Translations under genes and position numbers: made by a program
Assembly: GCF_009469615.1 (NCBI RefSeq)
Contig: NZ_SSXX01000001.1
Span: 744,001-808,000 of the forward strand
Direction: 5' to 3'
DNA: 64,000 nucleotides
From: Dechloromonas sp. H13
Lineage (GTDB): Bacteria; Pseudomonadota; Gammaproteobacteria; Burkholderiales; Rhodocyclaceae
The notes under the pieces: model-generated
What the model was told of the DNA's origin: nothing
What the model saw: the letters and a program-made list of their open reading frames with translations, nothing else
Database searches by the model: none
Shown here: in pieces, positions 51,836 to 61,214 of the stretch
How the letters are laid out: every line of letters begins with the position of its first letter
Position numbering within the stretch: position 1 is the stretch's first letter

Positions 51836-51930
51836 GCCTTCGCCCTCCTGTCGCCACGAGGTTTCATCATGGCGATATCAACGCACGGGAGCAAGCCCTG
51901 GCGCCTTTGACGAAGGCGCCCCCCAGCCCC

Positions 51931-52914
51931 CTACTTTTCGCCTTTCAGCCGCTTCGAACCTTCCAACAGCGGGTGCCAGCCGAAGACGAGCGAAACCATG
52001 AAGCTGTCCATCTGCAGATCCCCGGGGCCGTTGTCGTTGACGGTCGACTTGTAGCCGAAAGTCAGGTTCAGGTTGTCGTTGATCGTGTAGCCCAGGGTCA
52101 GGCCGATACCGACATTGTTGAGTTTCTTCCCCTGCGTGACGCCGTTGATGCTTGCCTGGCCGCCGCTGTACCAGGCCGCGTCGAGGGAGCCCCAGAACTG
52201 TTCCGTGAAGTCGCGTGTCAGGTGAGCGTCGAGCTGGAACATGGGGTCGGTCTTCAGGGTCTGCCCGACATAGTCGGTGTTGTCGCCGAACATCCAGACC
52301 GCCGGCAGGAACTCCAGCGTCGTGCGCCGGCCCGGCACCCAGTCGCCGAGCTGCCAGATAACGGGGAGACCCACCCGGCCGTACCAGCGGTTCTGGCCGA
52401 TGTTGAGCGGCTTGCTGCTGTCGTACTCGCCGATCGGCAGGGCGAGGTCGGCGAGCAGGTCGAGCGAGAAGCCCGGCTCGTAGCGCAGCGCGTCGGGAAT
52501 GTTCTTCTGCGCCTTCGGGCCGATGAGGTTGATGTTGAATTCGAGCATCGGGTCGCCGAAACCGCTGGCCGACTGGTTGAACGTGCGGCCACCCACGGTC
52601 ACGTCGCCCGAGATGCGCCCCATCGGCACGATGACCGCGGCGATCGCCGAGCGGTCGAACAACGCGAAGGTGTGCGCGTAACCGACCAGGGCCATGGTCG
52701 CGTCGAAATTCGCGCCGGGCGTCACGGTGTGTGCCGGGTCGAACGGGTTGGTGTTGCCGCTCACCGAATTGACGATGACCGGCACCGCATTCGCATCGCT
52801 CAGCCCGCGCAGGTAGAAGCGCCCCGGTGTCTGCGCCTGCGCCGCCGTCGTGCAAAGCGCGCCGACGACCGTCAGCACTGCGGCCACCCGGCGTGACCAG
52901 TGTGTCTTGTTCAT
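51931..52914 (-). CDS. Outer-membrane transport protein of the phenol/MetA degradation type
   Basis: This 327-residue protein has a signal peptide (VAAVLTVVGALCTTAAQAQ) and a beta-rich mature part with many short amphipathic strands. The segments GFGDPMLEFNINLIG and GVGLPVIWQLGDW-type strands, and the end NDNLNLTFGYKSTVND, fit the family once named from meta-cleavage pathways. It probably forms a channel for an organic substrate. The ATG at 52912-52914 has GGAGG upstream. It lies between the sulfatase and hydrolase genes. Confidence 0.8.
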   Translation of the reverse strand: MNKTHWSRRVAAVLTVVGALCTTAAQAQTPGRFYLRGLSDANAVPVIVNSVSGNTNPFDPAHTVTPGANFDATMALVGYAHTFALFDRSAIAAVIVPMGRISGDVTVGGRTFNQSASGFGDPMLEFNINLIGPKAQKNIPDALRYEPGFSLDLLADLALPIGEYDSSKPLNIGQNRWYGRVGLPVIWQLGDWVPGRRTTLEFLPAVWMFGDNTDYVGQTLKTDPMFQLDAHLTRDFTEQFWGSLDAAWYSGGQASINGVTQGKKLNNVGIGLTLGYTINDNLNLTFGYKSTVNDNGPGDLQMDSFMVSLVFGWHPLLEGSKRLKGEK

Positions 52915-52976
52915 GATGCCTCCCTCGTGAAAAAAAGAAATTTGGCCCGGCGATTGAAGTGGCGTCGCGCCACCGT

Positions 52977-54839
52977 TCACAGCTGGGGATCGGCCACCAT
53001 TTCCTTCGGTGGCACGAATTGCCGCTTGTAGATCAGCGGCGGGTAGCCGGCATCGTCGGCGACGCGCGGCGGCAGCGAATCCTCCAGGGTTTCGAAGGGG
53101 GAACGACTGGGCAGGATCACATTGTTGGCCTGGACGTAGTCGTTCCAGGTCGCGAGCATTTCCTTCATCTTGTCGGGCCGCTCCGCCGCGAGGTCGATAC
53201 GCTCGGCCGGGTCATTCTTGAGGTTGAACAGTTCCCACCCGCCCTTGCCGAACGGCTTGTACTGCCAGCGCAGCTTCCAGTCGCCCTTGCGCACCGCGCG
53301 ATTGCCGAATACTTCCCAGCCCAGGTAATCCTGCGCCGTGCGGGGCGACTCGACCTGCCCGCCGAGCATCGGCCCCCAGGATTTGCCCATGAGCGGTGGC
53401 AACTCGTGCCCCCCGGACGTCTTCCCGGGATACACGGTACCGGCCGCTTCGAGCAGGGTCGGCATGATGTCGGCAACGTGCATCACACCGTGGTTGATGC
53501 TGCCCGCCGGCCGCTTGACCAGCGGGCCGCTGACGACGAGGGCATTGCGGATGCCGCCCTCGGCGACCCAGCCCTTGTACTGGCTGAAGGGGGTCATCGA
53601 GACCTGCGCCCACATCGGGCCGTAACCGACGTAGGAACCGGGATCGCCCCAGGCGTTGGGATGGGTCTGCGACCACGTGATCGCCGCATAGAGGAAGTCG
53701 CGCGTGCCGGGTTTTCCCGCGATCTGGGCGAAGAGGTCGGTACCCTCGGCGCCGTTGTCGCCAAAGACGATGAAGACCGTGTTGTCGTACTCGCCGATCT
53801 CCTTGAGGTGGTCGATGAGGCGCCCGATGTGGAAATCCATGTTCTCCACCATGCCGGCGTAGAGCTCCATTTTCTTGCCGAGAATCGCCCGACTCGCCGG
53901 CGCCAGCACGATGGGGTCGGGCACGAACCACATGCGTTCGGCGACCTGTGTCCCGGCGGGCATGATGCCGAGCTCGACCTGCCGCTTCAGGCGTTCCGCC
54001 CGCACCGCGTCCCACCCCTTGTCGTACTCGCCGACGTGGCGATTGCGCCAGTCATGCGGCAGATGATAGGGATCGTGCGGCGCCTGGTGGGCGACATAGG
54101 CGAAGAAGGGCTTGCCGTCGCCGCGGTTGGCGTCGATGAAGCCAATCAGCTTGTCGGTATAGGTCTTGGTCGCGTAATAGTCATCGGGCAGTTTCGTCAG
54201 ATAGCGCCCGTCCTCGGTGAACACGGACAGGGGCGACGCTCCAGTGAAATTGGTCATGTCCCAGTAGCTGCCGGCGCCGTCGAGCAGCGAGAAGTCGCGC
54301 TCGAAGCCGCGCGCCGCCGGTATCTGCTCCGGATTTTTGCCGAGATGCCACTTGCCGACCATGTAGGTGTGGTAGCCGGCATCGCGGAGCAGTTGCGGCA
54401 GCGTGGCGACCCGGTCGTTGAGATAGCCCTCGTAGCCGACCGCGCCGCGCTGGTTGGGCGCCGTCCATTCGTCCATGTTGCCGAGCCCGTTGCGATGGGT
54501 ATCGACGCCGCTCAGCAGCGTCGCCCGCGTCGGGGAACAGCTCGGGTTGGTGTAGAAATTCGTGAAGCGCACGCCCTTTTTGGCGAGGGTGTCCAGATTG
54601 GGGGTTCTGATCTCGCCGCCGAAGGAACCCATGTCGGAAAACCCCATGTCATCGCCGAGAATGACGACGATGTTCGGCCGGCGGGGCGTGTCCGCCGCAA
54701 TGGCGAGGTCCGACACGGCCAGCGTCGCCAGCATGCCGACGATACCGAGGAGCCCCGCCAGCCAGCGGCGACCGGATGACTTCCCGTCCGCTGCGCGGGC
54801 CGAAGCCTGTCCCGCGCTTTCCTTCTCCAGACTTGCCAT
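52977..54839 (-). CDS. Arylsulfatase-type sulfatase, exported
   Basis: This 620-residue protein has an N-terminal membrane or signal segment (about 26-48). The sulfatase core starts RRPNIVVILGDDMGFSDMG, with the metal aspartates D63/D64. The formylglycine motif is CSPTR at 101-105, the Cys type, so it needs an activating enzyme not seen in this window. KWHLGK and FGDNGAEG are further active-site parts. It hydrolyses sulfate esters in the periplasm. I chose the ATG at 54837-54839, since the longer frame is not preceded by a ribosome binding site. It is the first gene of the three-gene unit. Confidence 0.92.
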   Translation of the reverse strand: MASLEKESAGQASARAADGKSSGRRWLAGLLGIVGMLATLAVSDLAIAADTPRRPNIVVILGDDMGFSDMGSFGGEIRTPNLDTLAKKGVRFTNFYTNPSCSPTRATLLSGVDTHRNGLGNMDEWTAPNQRGAVGYEGYLNDRVATLPQLLRDAGYHTYMVGKWHLGKNPEQIPAARGFERDFSLLDGAGSYWDMTNFTGASPLSVFTEDGRYLTKLPDDYYATKTYTDKLIGFIDANRGDGKPFFAYVAHQAPHDPYHLPHDWRNRHVGEYDKGWDAVRAERLKRQVELGIMPAGTQVAERMWFVPDPIVLAPASRAILGKKMELYAGMVENMDFHIGRLIDHLKEIGEYDNTVFIVFGDNGAEGTDLFAQIAGKPGTRDFLYAAITWSQTHPNAWGDPGSYVGYGPMWAQVSMTPFSQYKGWVAEGGIRNALVVSGPLVKRPAGSINHGVMHVADIMPTLLEAAGTVYPGKTSGGHELPPLMGKSWGPMLGGQVESPRTAQDYLGWEVFGNRAVRKGDWKLRWQYKPFGKGGWELFNLKNDPAERIDLAAERPDKMKEMLATWNDYVQANNVILPSRSPFETLEDSLPPRVADDAGYPPLIYKRQFVPPKEMVADPQL

Positions 54840-55111
54840 GCCAAATTTCCCTTGCTCGACCAGGATTGCCGGGCCGGTATGTTTTCGTCGATCGCACCGG
54901 CACTCCTGTCTCCGGTCGCACCATGCCACCGGGCATGTTGATCGGGTGTCGTGCCACGCCGGCGCAGGCGGCGTTTCCCGCTGCTACACTTGCGCCTGGC
55001 CTGGTCGGGGATCTTGTCCTCCGGGCCATACCCCGCAGCCGACCGGCGGGACAAAGTGTGCTGCCGGGCCATCTGGGGCGTCTATCGGAATTCCGCAAAA
55101 GACAAAAAATC
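54840..55111. promoter_or_regulatory. Divergent promoter region sulfatase / AraC regulator
   Basis: These 272 bp separate two divergent genes. I see no clear -10/-35 pair or dyad. The AraC-type regulator encoded to the right is the natural candidate to bind here. Confidence 0.35.
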
Positions 55112-56092
55112 GTGAGCTCGCCAGCCACCAGCAACCTGCCCGCTGTCACCGTGGTCGACATCACCGACCCGGCAGACGCCAACGCCGGCATCGAACTGAT
55201 CGATCTGGATGCAGTCCAGCTGCAGTCGGAACCCTTTCGCGCGCACCGCGTGGTGGTTCGCGCCGGCGCCGCCACGGTGGTCTTCCATTCGAGCAACGTC
55301 CGCCTGCGGAGCCGAACGAGCGTTGCCGCCGGGCAGGTCGCCTACGTCGTCTTCGGCCCGCGCTCGACCGGGAGTATCAACGGCACCCCCGTTCATCCCG
55401 GGCTGATGCTGGCGGCAGGCACGACGGCAGAAGCCAGGTTCGTCGTCGATGCCGGCTGGGAAAGCGTCACCCTTCTGCTGCCGGCGCAGGATATCCGCGC
55501 CCATCTGGCGGCCCGCCAGCGCGCCAACAGACTGCCGCAGCCGCGCGAGATCGTGACGCTCGAAGCCGACCCGGCAGCGGTCGGCCGGTTGTTCGACCGC
55601 GGCAGGCAATTGACGGAGACTGCCGCAGCGCAGCCGGCCCTCTTCAACGAGCGGCAGGACGAATTGCCGGCGCTGCAGGTCGACCTGCTCGAGAACCTGC
55701 TGGCGGCCATCGGCCAGGCCAGAGTTTTCGAACCGGACGGCAGCGACCGGACCCGGCAGCGGCGCAGCCTCATCGTCAAGGCCGCCGAGGACTATGCCCT
55801 GGCGCAGAATGGCGCCCATCTCTACGTTTCCGATCTGTGCCGGGTCACCGGGGTCAGCGAGCGTTCACTGGAATACGCCTTCAAGGAAGTCATGGGGCTG
55901 ACGCCGGTGGCCTTTCTGAGCCGGCTGCGACTGCATCGCGTCCACCAGGCGCTGCTGGCGGCGACGCCGGGATCGACCACCGTCGCGGCCGAGGCGCTGC
56001 GCTGGGGCTTCTGGCACTTCGGTGAATTCGCGCGCACCTACCACGACTGTTTCGGGGAACTGCCGTCGGATACGCTGCAGCGGACGCGATAG
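55112..56092 (+). CDS. AraC-family transcriptional regulator
   Basis: This 326-residue protein ends with an AraC-type DNA-binding domain (about 220-326): two helix-turn-helix units around LYVSDLCRVTGVSERSLEYA and STTVAAEALRWGFWHFGEFA, then the C-terminal YHDCFGELPSDTL. The N-terminal 200 residues form a beta-rich sensor domain of the type seen in regulators of aromatic or amine degradation. No clear ribosome binding site is visible. I used the GTG at 55112 because similarity-like sequence begins just after it; the frame extends further up. It is divergent from the sulfatase unit and likely controls it. Confidence 0.85.
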   Translation: MSSPATSNLPAVTVVDITDPADANAGIELIDLDAVQLQSEPFRAHRVVVRAGAATVVFHSSNVRLRSRTSVAAGQVAYVVFGPRSTGSINGTPVHPGLMLAAGTTAEARFVVDAGWESVTLLLPAQDIRAHLAARQRANRLPQPREIVTLEADPAAVGRLFDRGRQLTETAAAQPALFNERQDELPALQVDLLENLLAAIGQARVFEPDGSDRTRQRRSLIVKAAEDYALAQNGAHLYVSDLCRVTGVSERSLEYAFKEVMGLTPVAFLSRLRLHRVHQALLAATPGSTTVAAEALRWGFWHFGEFARTYHDCFGELPSDTLQRTR

Positions 56093-56117
56093 CAGGCAGC
56101 GCGACTGAACGAGCCTG

Positions 56118-56148
56118 ATTTTTGGCCCATTTTTCCGGTCGACCGCAG
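56118..56148 (+). repeat. Dispersed 31-bp motif, intergenic copy
   Basis: ATTTTTGGCC, a T5 tract and GGTCGACCGCAG at fixed spacing. It lies 25 nt behind the AraC gene stop, in the gap to the convergent cupin-like gene. Confidence 0.85.
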
Positions 56149-56237
56149 TCGGCGATTTCGCACCACATGCGCCGGGCAATCCCTTTGCCCAGATTGATCG
56201 CGCCTGTTTCCCGCGGAGCGAGCGGCGCCCTACCGAG

Positions 56238-56600
56238 TCACTTCAGTCTCACGACGTAGAGAACGATCTCGCTATTGCCGACGTTTTTGACCGTGTATTG
56301 CGGCCCCGGCTCCTGAAGCTGCACCTCGCCGGTTTTCCACTCCACCTTTTCGGTCTTGCCGTCGGCGTAGGTCCGCAGCATGGTCCCGCCCTGCAGCGCC
56401 CGCACGACCCGGGTTGCCGACGTCGACGGGGTAGTCACTTCACCCGGCTTCTGCCGGATCTCCAGCACCTGCAGGCGGTCGCTTTCCGCCAGCACCGCCC
56501 TGCTGGCCTGTCCCTTTTCATCCGCCACGGCGAGCGGAATGGCTGCGGTCAGCAACGAAACGAGCAGCGCCCCACGGTACAACCGATTGAACGTTTTCAT
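56238..56600 (-). CDS. Small exported cupin-like protein
   Basis: This 120-residue protein has a signal peptide (GALLVSLLTAAIPLAVA) and a beta-rich mature domain with LQVLEIRQKPGEVTT, VEWKTGEVQLQEPG and YTVKNVGNSEIVLYVV. The layout resembles small cupin-fold proteins, but the His ligands are missing. I used the ATG at 56598-56600 because AAGGAG lies 9 nt upstream. It is 38 nt downstream of another cupin-like gene. Confidence 0.7.
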   Translation of the reverse strand: MKTFNRLYRGALLVSLLTAAIPLAVADEKGQASRAVLAESDRLQVLEIRQKPGEVTTPSTSATRVVRALQGGTMLRTYADGKTEKVEWKTGEVQLQEPGPQYTVKNVGNSEIVLYVVRLK

Positions 56601-56638
56601 GGTCGACATCTCCTTGTGGATTGGCGGCCGGGCCCGCA

Positions 56639-57082
56639 TCAGGGCGCTACCGGAAAACCCTTCTTGAATTCGATCCGGGTGAGGTGGAAGGTCTTGCTAT
56701 CCAGGTTCTTGACCGAGTGCGCCGCCTGCGGCGGCATCTTGATCACCAGCGGCAGCTCGATCTTGTCCGGCAGGGGGAGCTTCTGCTCCTTCCCGTCCTT
56801 GTCGAAGTCGGCGAGCTTGGTCAGCGAATCGATCACCAGCACGCTGGGCCACGGGTGGTGGTGCAGCTTTTCCGTCTCGCCCGGCCTGACCGTCACCGAC
56901 AATACCCGGATGTCGTCGTTTTCGAAGATGACCTTGTGATTCCTGGCACCCGACCGCGTGGCTTCCAGCTTCGGGTTCCATGTCGCGGGATCCGTTCCGT
57001 CGGTGCTGATCGGCATCTCTCCCCAGGCAAGCCCGGCGGCGAAGATCAATGGCATGGCAGCGACTGCTTTCGCGATGTTCAT
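56639..57082 (-). CDS. Small exported cupin-like protein with a His cluster
   Basis: This 147-residue protein has a signal peptide (AKAVAAMPLIFAAGLAWG) and a cupin-like domain with VTVRPGETEKLHHHPWPSVL, the usual HxH type metal site, and QAAHSVKNLDSKTFH. The start at 57080-57082 has GGGGGA at a normal distance; the ATG two codons earlier sits too close to it. It lies upstream of the related gene on the same strand and is divergent from cbbM. Confidence 0.75.
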   Translation of the reverse strand: MNIAKAVAAMPLIFAAGLAWGEMPISTDGTDPATWNPKLEATRSGARNHKVIFENDDIRVLSVTVRPGETEKLHHHPWPSVLVIDSLTKLADFDKDGKEQKLPLPDKIELPLVIKMPPQAAHSVKNLDSKTFHLTRIEFKKGFPVAP

Positions 57083-57310
57083 TTTCATTCCCCCATGAAA
57101 AAGACATGAATTGGACCCGGTGGCTGCCGCAGCGTTCCATGACATTGCCACATCGTCGCCCCTGCCTGTCGGTCAGCGCCCTGCCGGCGCGAAATCATCA
57201 GCAACAACTGAACATTCAGATAAAAATACGTGACTATTATTTATCTTTAGACCTTCCTAATATTCGATCCATCAACGCTGCCCCGACGAACAAACCAAGG
57301 AGACAACACG
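57083..57310 (+). promoter_or_regulatory. cbbM promoter region with probable CbbR operator
   Basis: The region contains a perfect inverted repeat AGATAAA (57218-57224) / TTTATCT (57240-57246) in an AT-rich stretch, the kind of dyad recognised by LysR regulators. It lies about 65 nt upstream of the cbbM start, and CbbR is encoded right behind cbbM. AAGGAGA at 57298-57304 is a strong ribosome binding site for cbbM. Confidence 0.6.
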
Positions 57311-58690
57311 ATGGACCAATCGAACCGCTACGCCGACCTGAGCCTCAAGGAAGCCGACCTGATCGCCGGCGGCAAACACATTCTGTGCGCCTACCGGATG
57401 AAACCCAAGGCCGGCCACGGCTACCTCGCCGCCGCCGCCCACTTCGCCGCCGAGTCGTCGACCGGCACCAACGTCGAGGTGTGCACCACCGACGATTTCA
57501 CCAAGGGCGTCGATGCCCTGGTCTATCACATCGACGAGGCGAGCGAGGACATGCGCATCGCCTACCCGCTCGACCTGTTCGATCGCAACATGATCGACGG
57601 CCGCATGATGATGGTTTCCTTCCTGACGCTGACCATCGGGAACAACCAGGGCATGGGCGACATCGAGCACGCCAAGATGGTCGATTTCTACGTGCCGCGC
57701 CGCGCCATCGAGCTGTTCGACGGCCCATCGAAGGACATTTCCGATCTCTGGCGCATCCTCGGCCGGCCGGTCAAGGATGGCGGCTACATCGCCGGCACCA
57801 TCATCAAACCCAAGCTCGGCCTGCGCCCCGAGCCCTTCGCCCGCGCCGCCTACGAATTCTGGCTGGGCGGCGATTTCATCAAGAACGACGAGCCGCAGGG
57901 CAACCAGACCTTCGCGCCGATGCAAAAGACCATCCCGCTGGTCTACGACGCGATGAAGCGGGCGATGGACGAAACCGGCGAGGCCAAGTTGTTCTCGGCC
58001 AACATCACGGCCGACGACCACCACGAAATGGTCGCTCGCGGCGAATACATCCTGCGCACCTTCGGCCCGGATGCCGACAAGGTCGCCTTCCTGGTCGACG
58101 GTTACGTCGGCGGCCCGGGCATGATCACCACGGCGCGCCGCCATTTCGCCAACCAGTACCTGCACTACCACCGCGCCGGCCACGGCGCCGTCACCTCGCC
58201 CTCGGCCAAGCGCGGCTACACCGCCTACGTGCTGGCCAAGATGAGCCGCCTGCAGGGCGCCTCCGGCATCCACGTCGGCACCATGGGCTACGGCAAGATG
58301 GAAGGCGACAAGGACGACCGCGCCTGCGCCTACATCATCGAGCGCGACAGCTACACCGGCCCGGTCTATCACCAGGAGTGGTACGGCATGAAGCCGACGA
58401 CGCCGATCATCTCCGGCGGCATGAACGCCCTGCGCCTGCCCGGCTTCTTCGACAACCTCGGCCACGGCAATGTCATCAACACGGCCGGCGGCGGTTCCTA
58501 CGGCCACATCGACAGCCCGGCCGCCGGAGCCCGCTCGCTGCGCCAGGCCTACGAATGCTGGAAGGCCGGCGCCGACCCGGTGGACTGGGCACGCTCGCAC
58601 TATGAATTCGCCCGTGCCTTCGAGTCCTTCCCGCAGGATGCCGACCAGCTCTACCCGGGCTGGCGCCACAAGCTGCGGCCGGCAGCCTGA
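57311..58690 (+). CDS. cbbM: Ribulose-1,5-bisphosphate carboxylase, form II
   Basis: This 459-residue protein is a form II large subunit; no small subunit gene is present. Key residues are visible and fall at the same positions as in the Rhodospirillum enzyme: Lys166 in IIKPKLG, and the carbamylated Lys191 with Asp193 and Glu194 in [31 protein letters not shown] and [11 protein letters not shown] carry further active-site residues. It fixes CO2 onto ribulose 1,5-bisphosphate; form II is typical of high-CO2, low-oxygen conditions. It is followed by a strong terminator and then cbbR on the same strand. Confidence 0.97.
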   Translation: MDQSNRYADLSLKEADLIAGGKHILCAYRMKPKAGHGYLAAAAHFAAESSTGTNVEVCTTDDFTKGVDALVYHIDEASEDMRIAYPLDLFDRNMIDGRMMMVSFLTLTIGNNQGMGDIEHAKMVDFYVPRRAIELFDGPSKDISDLWRILGRPVKDGGYIAGTIIKPKLGLRPEPFARAAYEFWLGGDFIKNDEPQGNQTFAPMQKTIPLVYDAMKRAMDETGEAKLFSANITADDHHEMVARGEYILRTFGPDADKVAFLVDGYVGGPGMITTARRHFANQYLHYHRAGHGAVTSPSAKRGYTAYVLAKMSRLQGASGIHVGTMGYGKMEGDKDDRACAYIIERDSYTGPVYHQEWYGMKPTTPIISGGMNALRLPGFFDNLGHGNVINTAGGGSYGHIDSPAAGARSLRQAYECWKAGADPVDWARSHYEFARAFESFPQDADQLYPGWRHKLRPAA

Positions 58691-58702
58691 CCCCACCGAC
58701 CA

Positions 58703-58724
58703 CCCCGCTGCGGCGGGGTTTTTT
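58703..58724 (+). terminator. Rho-independent terminator of cbbM
   Basis: CCCCGC (58703-58708) pairs with GCGGGG (58713-58718) around a 4-nt loop, followed by six T. It lies 12 nt behind the cbbM stop. Confidence 0.92.
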
Positions 58725-58751
58725 GTCGCCGGTGGCCGGACGGTGCATTTC

Positions 58752-58782
58752 AATTTTGGTCATTTTTGCCGGTCGACCGCAG
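58752..58782 (+). repeat. Dispersed 31-bp motif, intergenic copy
   Basis: AATTTTGGTC, a T5 tract and GGTCGACCGCAG at fixed spacing. It lies between the cbbM terminator and cbbR. Confidence 0.85.
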
Positions 58783-58858
58783 CAGCCCCCGCCACCGACG
58801 ACGCACGGCGTTAAACTCCGGCTTATCGAACACTCTCCAGTTTCGAGCCGCCCTGAAC

Positions 58859-59815
58859 ATGAACTTCATCCGCACCCTGACGCTCCGCCAGTTGCAGATC
58901 TTCGTCGTCGCCGCCCGCCACCTGAGCTATGCGCGCGCCGCCGAGGAACTGCACCTGACGCCACCGGCCGTCTCGATGCAGCTCAAGCAGCTGGAAGACA
59001 ATGTCGGCCTGCCGCTGTTCGAACGCCTGGGCCGCGGCGTCGCGCTGACCGATGCCGGCGACCTGCTGATGCACCACGCCCTGCGCGTGCTCGGCGAGAT
59101 CAAGGACGCCGAGGCCAACCTGCAGGGTCTTCTCGGCGCCGAGGTCGGCCAGCTGTCGGTCGGTCTGGTCAGCACCGCCAAGTACTTCATGCCCAAGCTG
59201 CTCGCCAGGTTCTCGCAGGAGCACCCCGGCATCGAGGTGCAATTCACCGTCGGCAACCGCGAGGCCCTGCTCCAGAAGCTGCAGGACAACGCCATCGACC
59301 TCGCCGTGATGGGCCGCATCCCGCTCGAGATCGACGCCCACGCCGAACCGATGGCCAGCCACCCCTACGTGCTGATCGGCCCGGCCGACCATCCGCTGCG
59401 CGCAGCGCAGCGCTTCGACCTGCACGAGCTGCGCCACGAGACCTTCCTGCTGCGCGAGGAAGGCTCGGGTTCGCGCCGCGTCGCCGAGGAGATGTTCAAG
59501 AACCACCTTTTCACCCCGGCACGCACCATCAGCATGGGCAGCAACGAGACGATCAAGCAGGCGGTGATGGCCGGCATGGGCATCGCGCTGATTTCGCTGC
59601 ACACCCTGCCGCTCGAACTGAAGACCGGCGAAATCAGCCTGCTCGACGTGGTCGGCACGCCGGTCGAGCGCACCTGGTACGTCGTGCACATGAACAGCAA
59701 GCGCCTGCTGCCGGCCGGCCAGCGCTTCCGCCAGTACCTGCTCGAACAGGCGGCGCCCGGGCTGGAACAGGAATTCGGCCGCTACCTTGCGACGCGCGCT
59801 GCATCCGCGACTTGA
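58859..59815 (+). CDS. cbbR: LysR-type regulator CbbR
   Basis: This 318-residue protein has an N-terminal winged helix-turn-helix ([20 protein letters not shown], then [20 protein letters not shown]) and a LysR co-inducer domain (about 90-300) with [15 protein letters not shown], the pattern of CbbR proteins. CbbR activates cbb genes in response to NADPH or Calvin-cycle metabolites. The ATG at 58859 is inside a longer frame. Unusually, it lies downstream of cbbM on the same strand rather than divergent from it. Confidence 0.92.
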   Translation: MNFIRTLTLRQLQIFVVAARHLSYARAAEELHLTPPAVSMQLKQLEDNVGLPLFERLGRGVALTDAGDLLMHHALRVLGEIKDAEANLQGLLGAEVGQLSVGLVSTAKYFMPKLLARFSQEHPGIEVQFTVGNREALLQKLQDNAIDLAVMGRIPLEIDAHAEPMASHPYVLIGPADHPLRAAQRFDLHELRHETFLLREEGSGSRRVAEEMFKNHLFTPARTISMGSNETIKQAVMAGMGIALISLHTLPLELKTGEISLLDVVGTPVERTWYVVHMNSKRLLPAGQRFRQYLLEQAAPGLEQEFGRYLATRAASAT

Positions 59816-59841
59816 TACGCTACAATCTGGTGCACCGCAAC

Positions 59842-61179
59842 ATGAGCCCACCCACCCCGATCATGCATCCCCGCCTGACGCTCGCCGGACTGGAAGAGCA
59901 CCCGCTCCGCCAGCGCCTCAACAACGAATTCCATGCCCGGCCGCCGGTGCCGCTGGTCGGGGCGATGCTCGTCTCGCACCTGGTCTTCAAGCACAGCGCG
60001 ACGACGGCGCAGGCCGAGCGCGACAACCTCGCCAAACTGTGCCAGGGGCAGGTCTGCAACTCGATCGAAAGCTCCGACTCGCACATGATGCTGGAGACCG
60101 GCGCCTTCCGCATGCGCTGGGAACTGCACACCGAGTTCTCCAGCTACACCTTCTTCCGCCCGCTGGCCAGCGGCGAGGAACTGCACCCGGACGTCACCGC
60201 CTTCGACGCCGTGCACCCGGAATGGCTGACCGGCATTCCCGGCAAACTGATGGTGGCGACCCACGTCGAGTTGCGGTCGACCGCCGAAATCAGCCCGGAA
60301 TCGGTGCTCGCCAGCCTGTCGCCGAGCGGCCGCACGATGGTCGCCGCCCGCGTCGCCGACGAGGCCGCCTGGATCTTCACCGACTTCAAGATCGACAACG
60401 GCTTCTCGCGCTTCCTCGTCCTCAACGCCGGCATGACCCAGCGCCAGACCGGGCGCACCGTGCAGCGCCTGGTCGAGATCGAGACCTACCGGATGATGGC
60501 CCTGCTCGGCCTGCCGGTCGCCAAGGAAGTCGGCCGCTGGCTTTACAAGAGCGAAAAGCAGCTGGCCGAACTGATGGACCGCATCGGCCAGGCGCGCGGC
60601 GCGCAGGACGAGCGCGACGTGCTGGCCGCGCTGTCGGCACTGGCCGCCGAGGTCGAGCACTCGGTAGCGCGCACCACCTTCCGCTTCGGCGCCGCGCGCG
60701 CCTATCACGGGCTGGTCATGCAGCGCATCGGCGAACTCCGCGAGCAGCGTATTTCCGGCCTGCCGACCTTCTACGAATTCATGGAGCGGCGCCTGCTGCC
60801 AGCGATGAACACCTGCGAGGCGATCAGCCGCCGCCAGGAGGAACTCTCGGCCCGCGTCGCGCGCAACAGCCAGTTGCTGCGCACCCGCGTAGACATCGAG
60901 CTGGAGCGCCAGAACCAGGAACTGCTCGGCCAGATGAACAGCCGCGCCAAGCTGCAGCTGCGCCTGCAGGAAACCGTCGAGGGACTGTCGGTCGTCGTCC
61001 TCACCTACTACGGCTCGCAGCTGGTGCAGTACCTGGCCAAGGGCACCAAGGACTTCCACCATCTCAACACCGACGTGATCACGGCGCTCTCGATCCCGGT
61101 CATCGCCGGCGTCGTCGCCTGGGGCACCCGGCGCATGCGCAGGAAGCTCGCAGCCGAAGAGGGCGAAGGCGCGCATTAA
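59842..61179 (+). CDS. DUF3422 membrane-associated protein
   Basis: This 445-residue protein fits the DUF3422 family: [19 protein letters not shown] at the start, [18 protein letters not shown] and [19 protein letters not shown] sequence (here [15 protein letters not shown]). The last 100 residues contain a long helix and two hydrophobic segments ([31 protein letters not shown]), so it is probably inner-membrane anchored by its C-terminus. Function is unknown. The start is uncertain; a second ATG lies 21 nt further in. Confidence 0.85.
   Translation: MSPPTPIMHPRLTLAGLEEHPLRQRLNNEFHARPPVPLVGAMLVSHLVFKHSATTAQAERDNLAKLCQGQVCNSIESSDSHMMLETGAFRMRWELHTEFSSYTFFRPLASGEELHPDVTAFDAVHPEWLTGIPGKLMVATHVELRSTAEISPESVLASLSPSGRTMVAARVADEAAWIFTDFKIDNGFSRFLVLNAGMTQRQTGRTVQRLVEIETYRMMALLGLPVAKEVGRWLYKSEKQLAELMDRIGQARGAQDERDVLAALSALAAEVEHSVARTTFRFGAARAYHGLVMQRIGELREQRISGLPTFYEFMERRLLPAMNTCEAISRRQEELSARVARNSQLLRTRVDIELERQNQELLGQMNSRAKLQLRLQETVEGLSVVVLTYYGSQLVQYLAKGTKDFHHLNTDVITALSIPVIAGVVAWGTRRMRRKLAAEEGEGAH
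60271..60301 (-). repeat. Dispersed 31-bp motif, coding copy
   Basis: On the minus strand, ATTCCGGGC, GATTTC and GGTCGACCGCAA keep the fixed distance. It lies in the DUF3422 gene. Confidence 0.5.
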
Positions 61180-61214
61180 TTTATAATTGGCGTTTTGCCT
61201 TCGGGAAATCCGCC

